NCBI GenBank assembly: GCA_964499865.1
Contig: CAZCPY010000017.1
Location: 1-34,052, forward strand
Source: JANOGU01 sp964499865
GTDB lineage: Bacteria > Pseudomonadota > Alphaproteobacteria > Rhodobacterales > Rhodobacteraceae
Length of the DNA stretch: 34,052 bases
Direction of reading: 5' to 3'
A program made the translations under genes and the position numbers. Under the pieces are notes generated by a model, which was given only the letters and a program-made list of their open reading frames with translations, was not told the origin of the DNA and searched no databases. Shown here one piece after another: positions 1 through 7,299 of the stretch; the first letter of the stretch is position 1, and the number at the start of each line of letters is the position of its first letter.

Positions 1-606
1 GACATGCAGGCGCAGGCGATCTTCGAGGCCACTGTCGAGGTCGGCCGCCGCGGCGCCGCCGTGGTGCCCGAGGTGATGATCCCGCTGGTCAGCGCCCGGC
101 GCGAGGTGGAGCTGGTCAAGACCCGCATCGACGCCGTCGCGGCGGCGGTGCGCGTCAAGCAGGGCGCCGATTTCGCCTACAAGCTGGGGGTGATGGTGGA
201 AACCCCGCGCGCCGCCCTGCGCGCGGGCGAAATCGCGCAGCACGCGGCCTTCCTGTCCTTTGGCACCAACGACCTGACGCAGATGACCTATGGCCTGTCG
301 CGCGACGATGCGGGGCGGTTCATGAACACCTATGTCCAGCTGGGGGTCTTCCCCGAGGATCCGTTCCACATCCTCGACGTCGACGGGGTGGGGGAACTGC
401 TGCTGATCGGGGCCGAGCGCGGACGGCGGACGCGGGGAGACCTGGTGCTGTCGATCTGCGGCGAACATGGGGGCAACCCCGAATCGATCGCCTTCTGCCG
501 CAAGGCGGGATTCGACTATGTGTCCTGTTCGCCCTACCGGGTGCCGATGGCCCGGCTGGCGGCCGCGCATCTCGCGTTGCTGGACAAAGCGACGAAAATG
601 GTTTGA
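1..606 (+). CDS. ppdK: pyruvate, phosphate dikinase, C-terminal part (cut by window start)
   Basis: PpdK interconverts pyruvate, ATP and phosphate with PEP, AMP and pyrophosphate in the cytoplasm. The window holds about the last 200 codons, which is the end of the PEP/pyruvate-binding TIM barrel. Visible family motifs are GTNDLTQ in the middle, SICGEHGG with the catalytic cysteine near residue 150 of the fragment, and the closing SCSPYRVP motif followed by a short helix. The frame is open at base 1, so the real start and the ATP-grasp and phospho-histidine domains lie upstream. The stop is TGA at 604-606. PEP synthase is an alternative family, but the spacing of GTNDLTQ and CGEHGG and the SPYRVP ending fit PpdK better. 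Confidence 0.95.
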   Translation, partial: DMQAQAIFEATVEVGRRGAAVVPEVMIPLVSARREVELVKTRIDAVAAAVRVKQGADFAYKLGVMVETPRAALRAGEIAQHAAFLSFGTNDLTQMTYGLSRDDAGRFMNTYVQLGVFPEDPFHILDVDGVGELLLIGAERGRRTRGDLVLSICGEHGGNPESIAFCRKAGFDYVSCSPYRVPMARLAAAHLALLDKATKMV

Positions 607-629
607 TTGTCTACGGTTGCGCGACAATC
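605..629 (+). terminator. weak stem-loop after ppdK
   Basis: GATTGTC at 605-611 pairs perfectly with GACAATC at 623-629 across an 11-base loop. The stem begins inside the ppdK stop codon and no T-run follows, so it is at best a Rho-assisted or 3'-end stabilising hairpin. The rest of the gap to 778 is relatively AT-rich and shows no coding potential. Confidence 0.25.
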
Positions 630-778
630 CTCGGAAATCACGGCAGAATTTCGGCGAAAACCCGCTCACGGAAGGTTACCGGGCGTTAACCACGCGTGAC
701 TCGCGAGCGATGCGGAATTACGCGTCTTTCCAGTTGCTTGCGGCCGGACGTTAAGGCTGCACTCTGGGGGTGCGTCCG

Positions 779-1468
779 ATGCGACTGAGTTCATGGCTGA
801 CCCGGGCTGCCCTCGGGGCCGCGCTGGCCCTCGGGCTTGCGGGCGGGGCTGCGACCGCCCAGACGGAAGCCCCCGGAGCGGCGCTGGCCGATCTGCTGCG
901 GGCCGAACGCGCGGCGCTGTCGGCGCTGCCCGCGGGCGCGCTGCGCGAGGGGCGCCCGCGCCCTGCCGCCGCCACGGCGCGCCGCGACGGGGCGCCGGGG
1001 ATCGACTACAGCCTCGCCTGGCTCTCTGCGCAACCGGCCCCGGCCGGCGGTGCGGACTGGGAATGCCTGGCCAAGGGCATCTACTTCGAGGCGCGGGGCG
1101 AGACGCTGGAGGGCCAGTTCGCGGTCGCCGAAGTGATCCTGAACCGCGTCGACAGCCCGCTGTTCCCGGCCTCGGTCTGCGCCGTTGTGCGGCAGTCGGG
1201 CGGCGGCGGGTGCCAGTTCTCCTGGGTCTGCGACGGCCGTTCGGACCGGGTGCGCGAGGGGCAGGCCTGGCAGACCGCCGGCCGCATCGCGGCGGTGATG
1301 CTGGCGGGCGCGCCGCGCGGTCTGACGCAGGGCGCGACCTATTTCCACAGCCGCGCGGTGCGCCCGTCCTGGTCGCGCAGCTTCCGGCGCACGGCGGTGA
1401 TCGGCGCGCACTTCTTCTATCGCGACCCCGGGGCGGACGCGGCGGTCACGCTGTCGGCGATGGACTAA
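779..1468 (+). CDS. secreted cell wall hydrolase, SleB/Hydrolase_2 family
   Basis: Predicted peptidoglycan hydrolase of 229 residues. An N-terminal signal peptide (hydrophobic ALGAALALGLAGG, likely cut near ATA-QTE around residue 27) sends it to the periplasm. A low-complexity Ala/Arg linker follows. The catalytic domain starts near residue 105 with WECLAKGIYFEARGE, the family signature with the acidic residues expected for a lytic enzyme, and continues through AEVILNRV, CQFSWVCDG and ATYFHS. ATG 779 is preferred over GTG 770 because GGGGG at 766-770 sits 8 bases upstream as a Shine-Dalgarno. Its TAA stop overlaps the TAG stop of the convergent minus-strand gene by four bases. The substrate bond is not evident from sequence. 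Confidence 0.88.
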   Translation: MRLSSWLTRAALGAALALGLAGGAATAQTEAPGAALADLLRAERAALSALPAGALREGRPRPAAATARRDGAPGIDYSLAWLSAQPAPAGGADWECLAKGIYFEARGETLEGQFAVAEVILNRVDSPLFPASVCAVVRQSGGGGCQFSWVCDGRSDRVREGQAWQTAGRIAAVMLAGAPRGLTQGATYFHSRAVRPSWSRSFRRTAVIGAHFFYRDPGADAAVTLSAMD

Positions 1469-1821
1469 AGCTCGATCTCGCCCGGCACGGCATCGGATGC
1501 CGGGGGCAGGGCGGGCGGGGGCGGGGCACCGGGCTTGCGGCGGATCAGGATGTCGCCGTTCGGAAGGCGCTCCGGCGGCTGGTAGTGGCGGATGTCGCCC
1601 ATCAGCCCCAGGACCGCGCGCAGCGCCGGTTCCGCATCCGCCATCGCCGCGGCCATTTCGTCCAGCGCGGGCGACATCTGCTGCACCAGCCCGTCGAACA
1701 GCAGCCGCGCCCCGCGTTCCATCAGGTCGGACCCTTCCTCCGCAGGCGGCGCGGCCTCCTGCGCCGTGGCGAGGGGCGCGGCAAGGGCCAGCGTCAGGGC
1801 AAGGGCAAGGGCGATGCGCAT
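1465..1821 (-). CDS. small exported protein of unknown function
   Basis: A 118-residue protein with a clear signal peptide (MRIALALALTLALAAPLATA, cut before QEAAP). The mature part has SDLMERGARLLFDGLVQQM, a helical MSPALDEMAAAMADAEPALRA segment, and then YQPPERLPNGDILIRRKPG before a proline-rich tail. I believe short Rhodobacterales proteins of this pattern are often labelled AAA+ family ATPase, but no Walker motif is present here and the function is unknown. It lies 44 bases behind the EEP-family gene on the same strand and probably shares its transcript. It should not be read as fused to upstream sequence: the longer open frame through 2829 is antisense or out-of-frame to the EEP gene. Confidence 0.75.
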   Translation of the reverse strand: MRIALALALTLALAAPLATAQEAAPPAEEGSDLMERGARLLFDGLVQQMSPALDEMAAAMADAEPALRAVLGLMGDIRHYQPPERLPNGDILIRRKPGAPPPPALPPASDAVPGEIEL

Positions 1822-1865
1822 GACCCGAACATGCGCGCCGAAGGTCGCGGTTTCAAGACAGGGCT

Positions 1866-2873
1866 TCACGAAGGCGGCAGGTCGAGCGTCACCGGGAAGT
1901 GATCCGAGGCCGCCAGCAGCGCATCCCTGAGCGTGGCGTTGCGGGCGATGGCGGGGTCGTCGAAGGGATGCCAGATGCGCCAGTCGGGCTGCCGCGCGCG
2001 CAGCCCGGGCGAGACCATGATGAAGTCGAGCAGCGCCTGGAAGAAGCGCCCCGGCGGCTTGAGGTAGAAGCGCGCGGTGGCGGGGGCCGCGTTCAGCCGG
2101 CGCGAAAGCGCCATCGCGGCATGCGGGTCCCACAGGCGGCCCGGGCCGCTGCCCAGGACCAGCTCGACCCCCGACCGGCCGAAGACCTCCTCGTATTCGT
2201 CGATGCCGGGGCCGTCGTTCAGGTCGCCCATGACGATCACCTCCGCGCCCGCGGCCAGGCAGTCGTCCACCCGGGCGCGCACCCAGGCGCATTCCGCAAG
2301 CTGCTTGCGGCGGTTCTCGATGGCAAGCCTGCGCACCGCATCCGCCCCGCGGGCGCCGTGCGGGGCCTTGGACTTGGCGTGCACGCCGATCAGCCGCAGC
2401 GGCCCGGCCGGGCCATCCACCGCCAGCTCCAGCGGCGGCTTGGACAGGCGCACGGGCTGGCCGTCGGCGTCGTGCCAGGTGCCGTCGAAGCGGGGGTCGC
2501 CCTGCGGGTCGTGGCGGGCGGTCAGGCGGGCGGGGTCGAACAGGAAGGCGATCTCCTGCTCGGTCGCGCTGGCAAAGCCGGTGACGCAGCGGCGCTGGCG
2601 CAGGCCCAGGGTCGCCGCCAGCCCCTCCAGCGCGCGGGCGGTGGACCGCCGGTCGCCCTGGTCGGGCGCCTCGACCACCATCACCCCGTCGGCATCGAGC
2701 GCGGTCAGCACGATGCCGATGGCGGCGAGCTGGTCGCCGCGGGTGACGCCATGGCGCGCCGATGGTCCGGTGTCGGCGCGCAGGCGGCCCGCGTCGTCGA
2801 ACAGCGCGTTGAACCATTCGACGTTCCACGTCGCCAGCCGCAGGCGACCCTGCGGCGGGACTTCAGGCGGCAT
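1866..2873 (-). CDS. endonuclease/exonuclease/phosphatase (EEP) family protein
   Basis: A 335-residue metal-dependent hydrolase of the DNase I-like EEP superfamily. The usual landmarks appear in order: LATWNVEWFN near residue 13 (metal-binding Asn), MVVEAPDQ near 65 (acidic metal ligand), IGVHAKSKA near 165 (catalytic His), VMGDLNDGPGIDEYEEVF near 215, and ASDHFPVTL at the C-terminus (Asp-His pair). No signal peptide is apparent, so it is probably cytoplasmic. The substrate (DNA, phosphoester or phosphoinositide-like) cannot be inferred. Its start overlaps the end of the TerB/DnaJ gene by 11 bases, indicating one transcript and probable translational coupling. Confidence 0.85.
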   Translation of the reverse strand: MPPEVPPQGRLRLATWNVEWFNALFDDAGRLRADTGPSARHGVTRGDQLAAIGIVLTALDADGVMVVEAPDQGDRRSTARALEGLAATLGLRQRRCVTGFASATEQEIAFLFDPARLTARHDPQGDPRFDGTWHDADGQPVRLSKPPLELAVDGPAGPLRLIGVHAKSKAPHGARGADAVRRLAIENRRKQLAECAWVRARVDDCLAAGAEVIVMGDLNDGPGIDEYEEVFGRSGVELVLGSGPGRLWDPHAAMALSRRLNAAPATARFYLKPPGRFFQALLDFIMVSPGLRARQPDWRIWHPFDDPAIARNATLRDALLAASDHFPVTLDLPPS

Positions 2874-3561
2874 TGCGGGCCTCGATCACCTCCCAGGCCG
2901 CATTGGCGGCGCGCAGGCGCTCCTCGCCCAGGTGCACGGCCTCCTCTGGCAGGCCGCGGGCGATCAGACGGTCGGGGTGGTTCTCGCGCACCAGCGCCTT
3001 CCAGGCCGCGCGCGCTTCGGCGACCGAGGCGGTGCAGGGCAGGCCCAGCACCTCGAACGGGTCGCAGGCCGAAGGCGGCACCAGCCGCGCGTGGATCGAC
3101 CGCAGCGTGTCCTCGCCCAGGCCGAAGATCGTCGCGACCTCGGTCAGGAAGGCCTCTTCCGCCGCATGGTATTCGCCATCGGCGACGGCGATCTGCACCA
3201 GTCCCTCGATCAGGTCAGCCAGCACGGGGGACGGCGGTTCGCCGAACATGGCGCGGATCTTGCGGGCGTAGGCGTCGAACCCCGCCACGTCCTGCCGCGC
3301 CAGGTTGAAGACGCGCGCGGCGTTGGCCTCTTCGCCCGCCGGGATGACGAAGACGCGGCGGACGACCGACACCTCGTCGACCGTGACCTGCCCGTCGGCC
3401 TTGGCCATCTTGGCGGCCAGCGCCAGCACGGCGATGGTGAAGCCGACCGAACGTTCCGGTGCGGTGGCGGGCGAGCCGCGCAGGCGGTCGAAGACGGCGA
3501 TCAGCCCCTCGCCCCGCCCGATCGCGCCGATGGCCTCGCCGATGCGCTTCCAGATCGACAT
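2863..3561 (-). CDS. TerB-DnaJ domain protein (DjlA-like co-chaperone)
   Basis: A 232-residue protein with two domains. Residues about 25-150 form a helical TerB-like tellurite-resistance domain (VLALAAKMAKADGQVTVDE, then LVQIAVADGEYHAAEEAFL). Residues about 165-230 form a J-domain (DPFEVLGLPCTASVAEARAA) with the diagnostic HPD in ENHPDRL, which stimulates DnaK ATPase activity. The order matches DjlA, but the N-terminal membrane anchor of E. coli DjlA is not obvious. Start 3561 is preferred over 3588 because a GAGGGAGA Shine-Dalgarno lies just upstream. It is the first gene of a three-gene minus-strand operon. Confidence 0.88.
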   Translation of the reverse strand: MSIWKRIGEAIGAIGRGEGLIAVFDRLRGSPATAPERSVGFTIAVLALAAKMAKADGQVTVDEVSVVRRVFVIPAGEEANAARVFNLARQDVAGFDAYARKIRAMFGEPPSPVLADLIEGLVQIAVADGEYHAAEEAFLTEVATIFGLGEDTLRSIHARLVPPSACDPFEVLGLPCTASVAEARAAWKALVRENHPDRLIARGLPEEAVHLGEERLRAANAAWEVIEARNAA

Positions 3562-3620
3562 CGCCGTCTCCCTCTGGCCGCACAGCATAACGGCTTTGCG
3601 GGCGCGCGACAGAGGGCTCG

Positions 3621-3640
3621 GAGAGGGCGCGCGCCCTGTC
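3621..3640. other. palindrome in divergent intergenic region
   Basis: AGGGCGC/GCGCCCT (3624-3637) is a perfect 14-base palindrome, extended by AG and CT-type pairs with one mismatch to 3621-3640. It lies in the 157-base gap between the divergent TerB/DnaJ and DUF983 genes, so it could be an operator or a simple GC-rich hairpin. No convincing -35/-10 pair was found around it. Confidence 0.3.
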
Positions 3641-3718
3641 TCGGCCGCACTGCGGCACGCTGCCCCCTTCCGTCCGGCGCGGCGCGGGTCTATCTGGCCC
3701 CGAAGCGTTGAGATTTCG

Positions 3719-4111
3719 ATGACAGACGACCCGACCCCCCCCGCCGAGACGTCTGAACGCGACGCGACCCGCGCGATGCTGCGCGGCTGGCGGTTGCGCT
3801 GCCCCCGCTGCGGATCGGGGCCCCTGCTGCGCGGCTACCTCAAGGTGCGCGACGCCTGCCCGGTCTGCGGCGAGGACCTGCACCACCACCGCGCCGACGA
3901 CGGGCCCGCCTACCTGACGATCCTGATCGTGGGGCACCTGATGGCGCCCCTGATGCTGTTGGTCTTCACCAGGTGGCGGCCCGAGCCGCTGGTGCTGGCC
4001 TCGACCTTCACGGTCGGGGCGGTGGCGCTCTCGCTGTTCCTGCTGCCGCGGCTCAAGGGGGTGATCGTGGGCATCCAGTGGGCGCGGCGGATGCACGGGT
4101 TCGGCGCGTGA
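3719..4111 (+). CDS. DUF983 family zinc-ribbon membrane protein
   Basis: A 130-residue protein. The N-terminal cytoplasmic part carries two CxxC pairs (RCPRCGSG and ACPVCGED, residues about 27-57) that should form a zinc ribbon. The conserved HHHRADDGPAYLTI follows, then two hydrophobic segments (ILIVGHLMAPLMLLVF, and LASTFTVGAVALSLFLL). This is the DUF983 layout; its biochemical role is unknown. ATG 3719 was chosen because family similarity begins there; upstream in-frame codons are antisense to the TerB/DnaJ gene. Its stop overlaps the GTG start of the Nudix gene (GTGA), so the two are translationally coupled. Confidence 0.88.
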   Translation: MTDDPTPPAETSERDATRAMLRGWRLRCPRCGSGPLLRGYLKVRDACPVCGEDLHHHRADDGPAYLTILIVGHLMAPLMLLVFTRWRPEPLVLASTFTVGAVALSLFLLPRLKGVIVGIQWARRMHGFGA

Positions 4112-4704
4112 CGGCAGCCATCCGCCCTGCCGCGACGGTGATCCTGTGGCGCGGCGGGGCGCAGGGCCCGCGGGTGCTGATGGGGCAGCGGGGGGCGGGG
4201 GCGGCGTTCATGCCGTCGAAGTTCGTCTTCCCCGGCGGCGCGCTGGATGCGGCCGACGCCGATGACGCGGATGCGGCCGCGCTGGTCCGCCCGGAATGCC
4301 TGCCGCGCCTGGGGCTCGAGGCCGCGGGCTGCGCGCCCCAGGCGCTGGCCGCCGCGGCGGTGCGCGAGCTCGGGGAAGAGACCGGCCTGACCCTGCGCGC
4401 GCCGGGGTCGCTGCGCTTTGTCTTCCGCGCCGTCACCCCGCCGGGACGGTCGCGCCGGTTCGACGCGCGGTTCTTCCTCGCCCCGGCCGCGGCGCTGGCG
4501 GGCGACGCCGATGCGCTGGCGGGGTCGGGCGAGCTGACCTCGCTGACCTGGCTGGCGCTGACCGATGCACGCGCGCTGGACCTGCCCTTCGTGACCGAGG
4601 TGGCGCTGGCCGAGGCGGCGGCGCTACTCGGCGGCGGTCAGGACGCGGGGGTGGCCTTCTTCGACAACCGCGGCGACCGGCCCGTCTTCCGCCGCCTGAT
4701 CTGA
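4108..4704 (+). CDS. Nudix hydrolase with an interrupted Nudix box
   Basis: A 198-residue Nudix-fold pyrophosphohydrolase starting at GTG 4108 within the DUF983 stop. FVFPGGALD supplies the glycines that open the Nudix box, and AAVRELGEETGL supplies the RExxEExG core that binds the metal. About 45 residues separate the two parts instead of the usual few, as in NUDT19-type enzymes. The substrate is unknown; coenzyme A or nucleotide derivatives would be typical. The last 81 bases overlap antisense with the desaturase 3' end. Confidence 0.87.
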   Translation: MTAAIRPAATVILWRGGAQGPRVLMGQRGAGAAFMPSKFVFPGGALDAADADDADAAALVRPECLPRLGLEAAGCAPQALAAAAVRELGEETGLTLRAPGSLRFVFRAVTPPGRSRRFDARFFLAPAAALAGDADALAGSGELTSLTWLALTDARALDLPFVTEVALAEAAALLGGGQDAGVAFFDNRGDRPVFRRLI

Positions 4705-5619
4705 GGACGGGTCTGGGCCGCCCCGCCCGACCGGAAAGATCGGGTGCGCCACGGGGTCCTTGGCGCGCAGGAAATGCGCGCGGAACACCTCGGCATAGCT
4801 GGCATAGCGGTAGCCGTCATTGCGCCGCAGGTAATGCGCGCGGTGTTCGGCATAAAGCGCGGGCAGGCGGTACCAGGGCACATTCGGGTGCATGTGGTGC
4901 ACGGCGTGGAAGTTGTTGTTCAGGAACAGGACCGACAGCGGCCCCCGGTCCTCGACCACCACCGTCCGCGCCCGCGGCAATTCGTGCGCGCGGTGTTCCA
5001 GGAAGGTGCGGATGCGCAGCAGGCCGTGGCCGATCCAGGCCGCCAGCAGATAGCCCCACCAGGGCATCGCGGCGACCCAGAGCCAGGCCACCACCGGCAC
5101 CAGCCCCGCCGCATGACGCGCCCAGTCGCGCCTGACCGCGCGGTCGCCCGCCATGACCAGACGCGCCTCGCCCGCAAGCCAGACCGCGGCCGTGTGCAGC
5201 GGCCCCACCGCCATGCGGCCGAGAAGCGTGTTGTTGGCCTGCCGCACCGCCCGCATCAGCCGCCCCGTCCGCGCCCAGACCGCGGGGTCGAGGAAGTTCG
5301 ACTCCGGGTCCTCGTAGGGGTCGGTCAGGATCGGATCGTGATGGTGCGCCAGATGCGTGTCTCGGAAGCGGCCGAAGGGCACGGTCAGCGTCAGCGCGGG
5401 CGTCACCAGCGCCTCGTTCAGGCGGGCATCGGCGAAGGGATGGCCGTGCAGCGCCTCGTGCTGCAAGGACGAGAACTGCGCGACCAGGATGCCGGTCACG
5501 ACGACCGACAGGGCGGGCGACAGGCCCCACAGCGCCGAGGTCGCCGTCGCCCAGAGCGCGTAGACGCCCAGGATCATCGACAGCGTGATCCACTCCACAC
5601 CCGCGGGCCTGCCCTGCAT
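4624..5619 (-). CDS. membrane fatty acid desaturase family protein
   Basis: A 331-residue integral membrane di-iron enzyme. The three histidine boxes are HEALHGH at residues 54-60, HLAHHHD at 89-95 and NFHAVHHMH at about 237-244. Hydrophobic segments flank them at about 12-48, 72-82 and 172-200. Such enzymes introduce double bonds or hydroxyls into acyl chains or carotenoids; the substrate is not determinable, and CrtW/CrtZ-like activity is an alternative. The hydrophilic last 30 residues (after FPVGRGGPDPSS) lie in the antisense overlap with the Nudix gene and may be a poorly conserved extension. It is divergent from an XRE regulator, its most likely controller. Confidence 0.87.
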   Translation of the reverse strand: MQGRPAGVEWITLSMILGVYALWATATSALWGLSPALSVVVTGILVAQFSSLQHEALHGHPFADARLNEALVTPALTLTVPFGRFRDTHLAHHHDPILTDPYEDPESNFLDPAVWARTGRLMRAVRQANNTLLGRMAVGPLHTAAVWLAGEARLVMAGDRAVRRDWARHAAGLVPVVAWLWVAAMPWWGYLLAAWIGHGLLRIRTFLEHRAHELPRARTVVVEDRGPLSVLFLNNNFHAVHHMHPNVPWYRLPALYAEHRAHYLRRNDGYRYASYAEVFRAHFLRAKDPVAHPIFPVGRGGPDPSSDQAAEDGPVAAVVEEGHPRVLTAAE

Positions 5620-5680
5620 CCTGTTCCCGTGCCTCTTGGACTTGCAGCGAAACTAGCACTTGCCCCGCACGTCGCGCAGG

Positions 5681-5737
5681 TGGAACATGCGCACCGTTCC
5701 GTCAACAGGCGTGACTTTCCACGACAGAGGTTGGAAA
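5681..5737. promoter_or_regulatory. putative operator: TGGAA/TTCCA half-sites between desaturase and XRE gene
   Basis: Four related half-sites lie in the 117-base divergent gap: TGGAAC at 5681-5686, GTTCC at 5696-5700, TTTCCA at 5716-5721 and TGGAAA at 5732-5737. The first two form GGAAC-N9-GTTCC and the last two form TTTCCA-N10-TGGAAA, ending at the A of the XRE start codon and covering its Shine-Dalgarno. This is the layout of an autoregulated operator, but no binding data support it. Confidence 0.4.
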
Positions 5738-6582
5738 TGACCGACAAGCGAGACCGGGCCGGACTGTTCCGCACCCGGCTGGCGCAGGCGATGGCCGACC
5801 GCGGCCTGTCGCAGGCGGCGCTGGCGCGCGCGGCGGGGGTGGACCGGTCCACCATCTCGGCGCTGCTGGGCCCCGGCACGCGGCTGCCCAATGCGCAGCT
5901 TGCCGCCGACTGCGCGCAGGCGATGGGGATCAGCTCCGACTGGCTGCTCGGCCTGTCCGAACGGCCCGAACCGCTGGCCGAGGTGCTGGCCGCCAGCCTG
6001 ACCGTGACCGAGGCGCCGCGCGCGCTGGTCGACGAGACGATCCTGTCCTGGCATCTGGAGGCGGCGGGGATGAAGGTGCGCCATGTGCCCGCCACGCTGC
6101 CCGACATGCTCAAGACCCGGGCGGTGCTGGAATGGGAATATGCGCAGCACCTGGGCCGCAGCCCCGAACAGGCGATCGGGGCGGCGCAGGACCGGCTGGC
6201 GGTGATGCGCCAGGCGCGGACCGACTGGGAAATTGCCGTGCCGCTGCACGAGCTTGCCGCCTTTGCCGAAGGCTCGGGCTACTACGCGGGGCTGGCGGTG
6301 GAGGCGCGGCGCGAGCAGCTTGACCGGCTGGCCGAGGTGACTGCGACGCTTTACCCGGGCCTGCGCCTCTACCTTTTCGACGCGCGTCGGGTGTTCTCGG
6401 CGCCGGTCACGGTGTTCGGGGCGATGCGCGCGGTGATCTACCTGGGCCGCAACTACCTGGCCTTCCGCGACCGGGCGCGGGTCGAGGTGGTGGCGCAGCA
6501 TTTCGACTGGCTGGTGCGCGAGGCCGCCGTGACCGCCCGCGACGTGCCCGCGCATCTGGCGGGGTTGCGCGCAGGGCTGTGA
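5737..6582 (+). CDS. XRE-family transcriptional regulator with C-terminal sensor-like domain
   Basis: A 281-residue DNA-binding regulator. Residues about 8-70 form a Cro/CI helix-turn-helix (LAQAMADRGLSQAALARAAG then VDRSTISALLG). The remaining 200 residues (from ILSWHLEAAGMKVRH) are a helical domain ending LARFRDRARVEVVAQ-like; the pattern of tyrosines, arginines and YPGLRLYLFDARRVFSAPV recalls the ligand or partner domains that follow HTHs in other XRE proteins, but I cannot name the family. ATG 5737 has an AGAGG Shine-Dalgarno. Divergent placement suggests it controls the desaturase gene and itself. The effector is unknown. Confidence 0.82.
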   Translation: MTDKRDRAGLFRTRLAQAMADRGLSQAALARAAGVDRSTISALLGPGTRLPNAQLAADCAQAMGISSDWLLGLSERPEPLAEVLAASLTVTEAPRALVDETILSWHLEAAGMKVRHVPATLPDMLKTRAVLEWEYAQHLGRSPEQAIGAAQDRLAVMRQARTDWEIAVPLHELAAFAEGSGYYAGLAVEARREQLDRLAEVTATLYPGLRLYLFDARRVFSAPVTVFGAMRAVIYLGRNYLAFRDRARVEVVAQHFDWLVREAAVTARDVPAHLAGLRAGL

Positions 6583-6590
6583 CGGAAGGA

Positions 6591-6678
6591 GACCCGTCCC
6601 GGGCCTGACCCGGGGCCTCGCCCGTTTCAGGTGCGCCGGTGACGGGGGAGGCCCCGGGTCAAGCCCGGGACGGGGTCA
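6591..6678. repeat. dispersed long palindrome, copy A
   Basis: The left arm (GACCCGTCCCGGGC...) and the right arm (...GCCCGGGACGGGGTC) pair over about 32 bases with few mismatches around a central spacer of roughly 20 bases. It fills almost all of the gap between the convergent XRE and VOC genes. The sequence aligns, in reverse orientation, with copy B at 11722-11810. It could act as a bidirectional terminator or be a small mobile palindrome. Confidence 0.7.
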
Positions 6679-6690
6679 CTGACCCCCGCC

Positions 6691-7299
6691 TTACCCCAGA
6701 CGCCGCGGCCCCGCGGGCGTGTCGAACAGCGCCTCCATCCCGGCGGGGCCGGGCTCCACATGAACCCGCGGGTCGGGCAGGCGGGGGGCAAGCCAGGCGC
6801 GCAGGTCTTCCGCCCGCGGGTGGCGCAGGGTCAGGCGTGTCAGGCGCAGGCCGTGGTCGGGCAGGGCGGCGGCGGGGTGCGCCTGCCCCCGCCACTGGAT
6901 CAGCGCGGGGAAGCTGTCGTCGAAAGGCAGGCGTCCGTCGTCGGGCACCGCGATCTGCCAGGCATAGGGGCCGCGGGTCAGCGCCATCGGCACCCCCGCC
7001 CCGGCGGGCGCCTGCGCCAGGGCCGCATCCAGATCGTCGGTCGCCGCCACCCAGTTCGTCAGGCCGATGCCGCGGCGCTCGTCCAGCCGGAACCAGCGCG
7101 GGCGGCCCGGGTGTGGCGCCTGCGGGTCCGGCGCGATCACTTCCAGGTAGAGATCGCCGCAGCCGATCAGGCGGTTGTGCGTGCCCATCGCCGGGTGGTG
7201 CCCGACCGGCCCCAGCGGCAGCCCCAGCGCCGCCTGCACCGCCGCCGCGCCCTCGGCCAGCGTCGGCGCCGTCACCGCGAGGTGGTCAAGTCTCGGCAT
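6691..7299 (-). CDS. VOC / glyoxalase-like domain protein
   Basis: A 202-residue protein of the vicinal oxygen chelate superfamily, closest in pattern to the Glyoxalase_3 group. The N-terminus MPRLDHLAVTAPTLAEGAAA is a typical first VOC strand-helix with a His metal ligand. GTHNRLIGCGDLYLEVIAPDP supplies the conserved HN and the Glu of the metal site. No signal peptide is present. The substrate is unknown. It starts inside the ppx gene (14-base overlap), so it is translated with the polyphosphate genes, though no functional link is obvious. Confidence 0.82.
   Translation of the reverse strand: MPRLDHLAVTAPTLAEGAAAVQAALGLPLGPVGHHPAMGTHNRLIGCGDLYLEVIAPDPQAPHPGRPRWFRLDERRGIGLTNWVAATDDLDAALAQAPAGAGVPMALTRGPYAWQIAVPDDGRLPFDDSFPALIQWRGQAHPAAALPDHGLRLTRLTLRHPRAEDLRAWLAPRLPDPRVHVEPGPAGMEALFDTPAGPRRLG

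Noticed and set aside
676..690. TTAC-N6-TTAAC resembling a CtrA box before the cell wall hydrolase
   Set aside because: The spacing is six rather than seven and the first half is not TTAA, so I do not claim it.
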